Shown here one piece after another: positions 7,755-12,093 of a stretch of 12,093 bases of DNA. The stretch's first letter is position 1, and each line of letters starts with the position of its first letter. Position numbers and translations under genes: made by a program. The notes under the pieces were generated by a model that ran no database searches, was not told the DNA's origin, and worked only from the letters and a program-made list of their open reading frames with translations. Source of the stretch: Prevotellaceae bacterium (GTDB lineage Bacteria > Bacteroidota > Bacteroidia > Bacteroidales > UBA932); contig JAIRUB010000218.1 in the NCBI GenBank assembly GCA_031254635.1, positions 1 through 12,093 on the forward strand. The letters are read 5' to 3'.

Positions 7755-9095
7755 ATGAAAAAATTAGGTGTAACTTTATTGAGCCTGATATGTTGGGGCC
7801 TTCCATTGTCGGCTCAGGATGGTTTAATTGATAAGGTAGTAGCTGTAGTGGGTGGAGAAATGATTCTGCTCTCCGATATAGAATCGGAAGTACTGATGAT
7901 GCGCGTACAAGGAGTGGTTTCCGATAAAAACCTCAAATGTGAGGTGTTTGAAAATCTACTTCTCCAGAAATTATTGTTGGCTCAGGCACGTCTTGATAGT
8001 TTGAAAGCCGACGATAGTATGGTGGATGGCCAATTGGAACAACAGTTCCGTATGATATTAACACAATTGGGCGGTGAAAAGGCCACAGAAGCTTATTTTA
8101 AAAAGCCGATGTTTAAGCTCAAACAAGACTGGCGCGAACTTACTCGCGAACGTATACTCACGCAACTTATGCAGCAAAAATTAATGAAAGATGTGTCCAT
8201 CGCCCCTTCAGAGGTAGAACATTTTTACAAAAAAATATCAAAAGATAGCTTGCCTATTATTCCCGATCAGTATGTCATTCGCCAGATTGTAATCCACCCA
8301 CCGGCAAATGATGCCCGCTTCGAGGCTAAAGAACAACTCTTAGCTTTACGCGAACGTATAATTAATGGCGAAAGATTCACTACATTAGCTGTAATGTATT
8401 CTGAAGACCCTGAGTCGGCCAAGCGTGGCGGGGAACTTGGCTTGCAATCGGCAGAAATTTATTTGCCGGCATTCGCCGATGCAGCCTTGTCGTTGAAACC
8501 TGGGCAAGTATCGCAGATTGTAGAAACAGAGTATGGGTATCATATTATTCAATTAATTAGCAAAGAAGGTAATGATATGTTCAACGCACGGCACATCTTG
8601 CTTAGGCCAAAATTTACTTCCGATGCCCGTCAAACAGCATTTGTCCGTTTAGACAGCATTGTTGACTTGATACGCCTTGATAGTATAAGCTTTGAAAATG
8701 CCGCCTTACGCTTCTCTACTGATAACAAGTCGAACCTGAATGGTGGTATTGTGGTAAATGAACGCACTATGACTTCTCGTTTCGATAAAGACCAACTGGA
8801 ACCTGTCGATTATATGGTGTTGCGTAATATGCAAGTTGGCGAAATTTCACATTCTTACGAGGCAATGGATGATAAGCGTAATACGATTTATAAGATTATT
8901 AAATTAGAAAGCCTTATACCATCGCATACTGCCAATATTAAAGATGACTATAATATTGTACAGAGTATGGCCAAACAGAAACGGCAAATGGATAATTTCA
9001 ACAAGTGGGTAGAAAAGAAACAAGCCTACACCTATATCCGTATTGATCCCTTGTATAGCAACTGTAATTTTGGACGTAAAGGTTGGATTAAATAA
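7755..9095 (+). CDS. surA: Periplasmic SurA-like chaperone / peptidyl-prolyl isomerase with two parvulin domains
   Basis: Predicted to escort unfolded outer-membrane proteins through the periplasm. I chose ATG at 7755 because it gives a compact signal peptide, MKKLGVTLLSLICWGLPLSAQ. ATG codons at 7737 and 7743 are in frame but overlap the previous gene; 7755 lies 4 bp after its TGA. The mature protein opens with DKVVAVVGGEMILLSDIE, the SurA N-domain start. The first parvulin domain is at about 173-268 (YVIRQIVIHP, YSEDPESAKRGGELG, YGYHIIQL), and the second at about 277-385 (NARHILLRP, FSTDNKSNLNGGI) is more divergent. A helical C-terminus with FNKWVEKKQ resembles the SurA end. The 446-residue length fits the family. 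The 7-bp gap to the next gene supports cotranscription. Confidence 0.92.
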   Translation: MKKLGVTLLSLICWGLPLSAQDGLIDKVVAVVGGEMILLSDIESEVLMMRVQGVVSDKNLKCEVFENLLLQKLLLAQARLDSLKADDSMVDGQLEQQFRMILTQLGGEKATEAYFKKPMFKLKQDWRELTRERILTQLMQQKLMKDVSIAPSEVEHFYKKISKDSLPIIPDQYVIRQIVIHPPANDARFEAKEQLLALRERIINGERFTTLAVMYSEDPESAKRGGELGLQSAEIYLPAFADAALSLKPGQVSQIVETEYGYHIIQLISKEGNDMFNARHILLRPKFTSDARQTAFVRLDSIVDLIRLDSISFENAALRFSTDNKSNLNGGIVVNERTMTSRFDKDQLEPVDYMVLRNMQVGEISHSYEAMDDKRNTIYKIIKLESLIPSHTANIKDDYNIVQSMAKQKRQMDNFNKWVEKKQAYTYIRIDPLYSNCNFGRKGWIK

Positions 9096-9102
9096 TTATA
9101 CT

Positions 9103-11226
9103 ATGCTCCGGATACGTACCTGCTGTTTTGTGGCGACCTTGCTGTATTGCTTTTCCTTGTCCGGACAGGAAGCATCGGAAAAACGCGAGCCTATACACAT
9201 ATTGAATTCCAGTATTATGCGGGGAACGCAAGACAATGGCCGTACGGTACGCTTGTTGGAAAATGTGCAATTAATGCACAATGGGTATCTTATGCAGTGT
9301 GACAGCGCTAATTATTTTCCGTCTAACAATAGTTTTGAAGCATTCGGGAATATTGTAATCTTTAAAGCTAAAACCTTCCTTTATGGTGAAACCTTACACT
9401 ACGACGGTAATACCAATATTGCACAAGTACGTGGAAAGATTGTCAGGTTGGTTGACGATAAAACCGTGCTACGTACTTTTTTCCTCGATTTTAACACCAA
9501 GCAAAGCGTTGGTTATTTTTATGGAGGAGGGACTATGGATGATAAAGAAAATGTATTAGAAAGTGATAAGGGCTATTATTATTCTAACGAAAAATTAGCA
9601 AAGTTTGAGGGAACAGTAGAGATGCGGAATAAGGAGTATGATATTTATTCCGATTCCCTGCACTATCATACCGATAGAGAATTTACGGTTTTTCTTGGTT
9701 CCACCAATATATGGCATAAAGATGGATTTCTATCCTGTGAAAGCGGTTGGTACGACAAGCCCCGCAATTATTTTCATTTTTCCAAGAAGGCTTATGTATT
9801 GTCCAAAAAACAGGAAATGTGGGCTGATAGTATATTTTATGACCGTAGTATAGAAAAAAGCACACTCTACGGAAATATTCAACTGTTAGACACTACACGC
9901 TCAGTACTGGCATTCGGTGATGAGGGATATTTTGAAAATGAAAGCCGAGAAACATGGTTAATGCGCAATCCCTCAATAGCCTACTATGAAGTTGATGAGG
10001 AGGGGAAAAGCGATACCTTATTTTTGCGTGCCGACACACTACACTTTCTTCGTATCCCGAATCCGGCATTGTATCCAAAAGATTCCGTTACGAGTGACGG
10101 GTTACGAGTGACGAGTGATACGCTGAATAGTTACGAGTTACAAGTTACGAGTTACGTGTCGGATAGTCTTTCGAATGTAAGTGATACATTAGATAATTAC
10201 GAATTACGAATTACGAATTATGAAGAGTTCGACGAAGTCAATGACGAATTGGATAACATTCCGAAATTAGATAGTATTCCGAAGGTGGAAGAAATACCAA
10301 TATTGGTGGCGCAAGATTCGCTTAAAGTGCAGGACTCGCCAAAGGTGCAAGAATTACCGGAAATTCAAGACTTGCCAACAGTGCAGGATTCTCTTGAGGT
10401 ACGAAACCTGCTTGAGGTACAGGATTCAATCATGGTTCAAAGTCTACTGGAAGTGTTAGATTCGCTTGAGGTGCAGTATTTATTTGCGGTGCAAGATTTA
10501 TCTGCACCGCAGGATTCGCTATTATTCCCCTCTCCCCTACAACAAGCAGGAGATACGCTTGCGTCTGCTATTGATTCGGTTTTGCAATACTTTTTTGCCT
10601 ATCGAAATGTGCGTATTTTTCGAAGCGATGCACAGGGCACCTGTGATTCCTTGGTTTATTTTCTGAATGATTCTTTGGGACTAATGTACCACAACCCTGT
10701 ATTGTGGAATGATGGAAACCAGATAAGCGCCGACAGCATGCGTTTCATTACTAAACATGAGGAATTGTACAGAGCCGAATTTTTAAGCTCTGCCTTTATT
10801 GCATCAGAAGAGGATTCTATACGCTTTAATCAAATCAAGGGGCGCGATATGTACGGCTATTTCCGCGATAACGAATTATATTTGTTAGACGTGAAAGCCA
10901 ATGTGCAAACGGTGTTTTATATGACGGAAGAGGATATAATAACTAACGTGATTATAGGAGAAAGTAAAAATATGCAAATATATGTAAAGGAACGCAAAAT
11001 GTCGCGGATTAAATACTTAGACAGCCCTGAGATTACCATACATCCACTCGATATGCTGTCAGAAAACCAACAACAACTGAAAGGCCTGAACTGGCGCGAT
11101 GCCGAGCGGCCGAAAACACGCTACGAGGTGTGCCACCGCGAAGTGCTGCCCTCACAACGCGCCGAAACACAATTATTGGAAAAACCAACCTTCTCGATCA
11201 CCACGAAGATTGATGGGGTGAGGTGA
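9103..11226 (+). CDS. OstA/LptA-like periplasmic protein with an expanded repetitive linker
   Basis: Resembles the Bacteroidetes OstA-like proteins related to LptA, which are thought to act in lipopolysaccharide transport between membranes. ATG at 9103 is preferred over 9043, which overlaps the previous gene by 53 bp; it gives a signal peptide MLRIRTCCFVATLLYCFSLSGQ and a 707-residue protein. Residues of about 30-310 are OstA-type beta repeats (RLLENVQLMHNGYLMQCDSA, GNIVIFKAKTFLYGETLHYD, LESDKGYYYSNEKLAKFEG). A long linker follows: heptanucleotide-encoded sequence at 329-374 and hexapeptide repeats at 383-474. The conserved fold resumes at about 496 (YRNVRIFRSDAQGTCDSLVY, NPVLWNDGNQISADS). 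The linker is unlike the rest in composition and makes the protein longer than I expect for the family. It is the last gene of the guaB cluster. Confidence 0.85.
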   Translation: MLRIRTCCFVATLLYCFSLSGQEASEKREPIHILNSSIMRGTQDNGRTVRLLENVQLMHNGYLMQCDSANYFPSNNSFEAFGNIVIFKAKTFLYGETLHYDGNTNIAQVRGKIVRLVDDKTVLRTFFLDFNTKQSVGYFYGGGTMDDKENVLESDKGYYYSNEKLAKFEGTVEMRNKEYDIYSDSLHYHTDREFTVFLGSTNIWHKDGFLSCESGWYDKPRNYFHFSKKAYVLSKKQEMWADSIFYDRSIEKSTLYGNIQLLDTTRSVLAFGDEGYFENESRETWLMRNPSIAYYEVDEEGKSDTLFLRADTLHFLRIPNPALYPKDSVTSDGLRVTSDTLNSYELQVTSYVSDSLSNVSDTLDNYELRITNYEEFDEVNDELDNIPKLDSIPKVEEIPILVAQDSLKVQDSPKVQELPEIQDLPTVQDSLEVRNLLEVQDSIMVQSLLEVLDSLEVQYLFAVQDLSAPQDSLLFPSPLQQAGDTLASAIDSVLQYFFAYRNVRIFRSDAQGTCDSLVYFLNDSLGLMYHNPVLWNDGNQISADSMRFITKHEELYRAEFLSSAFIASEEDSIRFNQIKGRDMYGYFRDNELYLLDVKANVQTVFYMTEEDIITNVIIGESKNMQIYVKERKMSRIKYLDSPEITIHPLDMLSENQQQLKGLNWRDAERPKTRYEVCHREVLPSQRAETQLLEKPTFSITTKIDGVR
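10087..10223 (+). repeat. Three heptanucleotide arrays inside the OstA-like gene
   Basis: Array A (10087-10121) has five units alternating GTTACGA and GTGACGG-like. Array B (10130-10157) has four units of GTTACGA with single changes. Array C (10196-10223) has three perfect ATTACGA units and one ATTATGA. A and C are separated from B by about 8 and 38 bp. Because 7 is not a multiple of 3, three units encode a heptapeptide that is the same in all frames apart from rotation (V-T-S-Y-E-L-R type, or I-T-N-Y-E-L-R for array C), with no stop. Such heptamers are typical of Bacteroidetes intergenic DNA, so this stretch looks like captured non-coding repeat. Confidence 0.85.
10249..10524 (+). repeat. 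Hexapeptide (18-bp) repeats in the OstA-like protein
   Basis: Three units of the LDSIPK type (10249-10302), a two-codon break, then twelve units in perfect register from 10309 to 10524. Examples are VQDSLK, VQDSPK, VQDSLE and VQSLLE. The first position is mostly Val, the second mostly Gln, and the third often Asp. Codons vary between units, so the DNA repeats are old or have been kept at the protein level. The segment would form an acidic, amphipathic linker between two OstA-type parts; its structure is not known to me. Confidence 0.9.
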
Positions 11227-11280
11227 CTAAGGTTAGGTGAAAGTAGAAGAAAATTGTAGAACAGAAGAGCAAATATTTTG

Positions 11281-11288
11281 TATATTTG
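11281..11288 (+). promoter_or_regulatory. Candidate -7 box for the LytTR gene
   Basis: TATATTTG fits TAnnTTTG exactly, but the nearest upstream TTG (11254-11256) is 24 bp away, longer than usual. If used, the transcript would have a leader of about 240 nt containing the whole inverted-repeat element. The spacer 11227-11350 otherwise shows nothing recognisable. Confidence 0.4.
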
Positions 11289-11350
11289 TAATTGAAATAT
11301 ATCATTAAAAATGGTATGAGTACGTTGTTTAACATATTTAAAAATTAAAG

Positions 11351-11481
11351 CTTTAGCTTTATCCTTGGATTCGAAACTTAGGAAATTTCAAAGCCACAAG
11401 AACATCCATGCCTTCGGCGTGGGCTTACCTCATATTTGTGGCACAGGTATCCTAAGACCTCGAATCCAAATATAGTTAAAG
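11351..11481 (+). repeat. 131-bp nested inverted-repeat element in the LytTR leader
   Basis: The outer arms are 11351-11374 and 11460-11481. Within them TTGGATTCGA (11365-11374) pairs perfectly with TCGAATCCAA (11460-11469), flanked by weaker pairing that begins CTTTA on the left and ends TAAAG on the right. Moving inward, CTTAGGA (11377-11383) pairs with TCCTAAG (11450-11456), GCCACAA (11393-11399) with TTGTGGC (11436-11442), and CCATGCC (11406-11412) with GGCGTGG (11416-11422, one wobble) round a TTC loop. TTAAAG stands at 11345-11350 and again at 11476-11481. It could be a structured RNA leader or a small non-autonomous mobile element; no known family is recognised. Confidence 0.65.
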
Positions 11482-11534
11482 TTCCACGTTTTTTTATTTG
11501 TGTATTAGAAGGTTATAACTCAGTGATTAAAAAT

Positions 11535-11888
11535 ATGAAAACAATTTATTCTCAATCCGGAATAGTTACAGAAGATGGCAGAAAATGCTACCTTATTCCT
11601 TATGAAGAAATCCAATGGATTAAGGCAGAGGGTAATTATTGTATGCTCTTTACCCAAGCGTCTCGTCTTCTTGTTCGCCAATCGTTGGATTATTTTCAGA
11701 CTCATTTAAAATCTTCCTTTTTCCGATATCACCGCTCCTGTATTGTGAATCTTATATATGTAGAATTGTACGACAAAAAGAACAGGAGACTGTATTTGAA
11801 AACAGAAACTGTTTTACCGGTGGCTCGTTCCTTACATAAAACGTTGTTGGGGAAAATATATGATTTCAACAAACAATTTGATAATTAG
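11535..11888 (+). CDS. Stand-alone LytTR-family DNA-binding protein
   Basis: A 117-residue protein that is almost entirely a LytTR domain, the beta-rich DNA-binding module of AgrA/AlgR-type response regulators. Typical segments are IPYEEIQWIKAEGNYCMLFT (about 17-36), VRQSLDYFQTHL and FRYHRSCIVNL, with Arg64, His66, Arg67, Val71 and Asn72 in the expected places. There is no receiver domain and no membrane segment, so input must come from expression level or a partner. ATG at 11535 is chosen; the frame is open upstream to 11436, but that part codes for nothing LytTR-like and lies in the inverted-repeat element. No sensor kinase is visible in the window. It probably regulates transcription of nearby genes or of itself. 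Confidence 0.88.
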   Translation: MKTIYSQSGIVTEDGRKCYLIPYEEIQWIKAEGNYCMLFTQASRLLVRQSLDYFQTHLKSSFFRYHRSCIVNLIYVELYDKKNRRLYLKTETVLPVARSLHKTLLGKIYDFNKQFDN

Positions 11889-11940
11889 GTATATACAACT
11901 GCTACGCTTATATATCAAACTGTACTGTTCATCACAAATA

Positions 11941-11972
11941 TTTGCAAAACATATTTTTATATTGTTATTTTG
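11941..11972 (+). promoter_or_regulatory. Candidate promoter of the terminal small gene
   Basis: TTTGC at 11941-11945, 19 bp, then TTATTTTG at 11965-11972 (close to TAnnTTTG). It ends 15 bp before the ATG at 11988. The spacing is good but the -7 box is imperfect. Confidence 0.35.
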
Positions 11973-11987
11973 AAAAAATTAAACCCT

Positions 11988-12053
11988 ATGAAACGAATTT
12001 TACTTTTTACATGTTTTATTACATTCTTGGCGTGTATTGATGTTGTTAAATAA
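11988..12053 (+). CDS. Short lipoprotein-signal-like peptide (21 residues)
   Basis: ATG at 11988 opens MKRILLFTCFITFLAC followed by IDVVK and TAA. It has a basic start, a hydrophobic core and a Cys at 16 preceded by Leu-Ala, like a lipoprotein signal peptide that stops five residues after the Cys. A candidate promoter precedes it. It may be a truncated lipoprotein gene whose body was lost, or a tiny lipopeptide; chance cannot be excluded. The remaining 40 bp to the window end show nothing I can name. Confidence 0.4.
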   Translation: MKRILLFTCFITFLACIDVVK

Positions 12054-12093
12054 ATAGCGGTCAACCTTAATTTCGGGAGGTGTGGGTGCCAAT

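Noticed and set aside
9043..9102. Upstream start of the OstA-like gene at 9043
   Set aside because: It would overlap the SurA-like gene by 53 bp, and the signal peptide begins at the ATG at 9103.
11227..11350. Rho-independent terminator after the OstA-like gene
   Set aside because: No stem followed by a T-run is present directly after the stop; the nearby inverted repeat lies more than 120 bp downstream.
11436..11534. N-terminal extension of the LytTR protein
   Set aside because: It begins at TTG within the inverted-repeat element and has no LytTR-like sequence; ATG at 11535 gives a complete domain.

Overview
The window looks like a piece of a Bacteroidetes chromosome, most likely order Bacteroidales. 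The reasons are the promoter boxes of the TAnnTTTG type, the absence of Shine-Dalgarno sequences before strong genes, the guaB / SurA-like / OstA-like gene order, a GH3 and beta-lactamase-fold fusion enzyme, and the heptameric intergenic repeats. No species can be named from the sequence.

Layout. (1) Positions 1-164 hold a degenerate tandem array with a period of about 52 bp. Its last units supply a good promoter for a STAND-type ATPase with a C-terminal nuclease-like domain (164-1612), which is broken by one in-frame TAG at 1292. (2) The 3' end of that broken gene overlaps the signal peptide codons of a large secreted enzyme (1587-4580) that joins a NagZ-like GH3 glycosidase to a serine beta-lactamase-fold domain. 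A 39-bp palindrome is carried in frame inside this gene. (3) Positions 4651-5343 are a decayed IS5-family insertion sequence with both terminal inverted repeats still readable and a transposase pseudogene on the minus strand. (4) A four-gene plus-strand cluster follows: guaB (IMP dehydrogenase), a lipoprotein resembling the SurA chaperone core without a convincing isomerase domain, a SurA-like protein with two parvulin domains, and an OstA/LptA-like protein. The genes overlap or are a few bases apart, so they look like one operon. The last three should act in the periplasm on outer-membrane protein folding and lipopolysaccharide transport. (5) The OstA-like gene carries an expanded linker built from heptanucleotide repeats and then from hexapeptide repeats. 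(6) Downstream, a 131-bp nested inverted repeat lies in the presumed leader of a small LytTR DNA-binding protein (11535-11888). The window ends with a 21-codon lipoprotein-signal-like reading frame with its own candidate promoter.

Functionally the core is envelope biogenesis: a cell-wall glycan enzyme, outer-membrane chaperones and an LPS-transport component, with guaB at the head of the operon. The accessory content is small: a dead ATPase, a dead IS, and several repeat families. Two of the repeats have a 7-bp period, one in the guaB promoter region and one inside the OstA-like gene. I see no complete defence system, CRISPR array, tRNA or rRNA. The least explained structures are the promoter-bearing 52-bp array, the frame-neutral heptamer linker and the hairpin leader of the LytTR gene.
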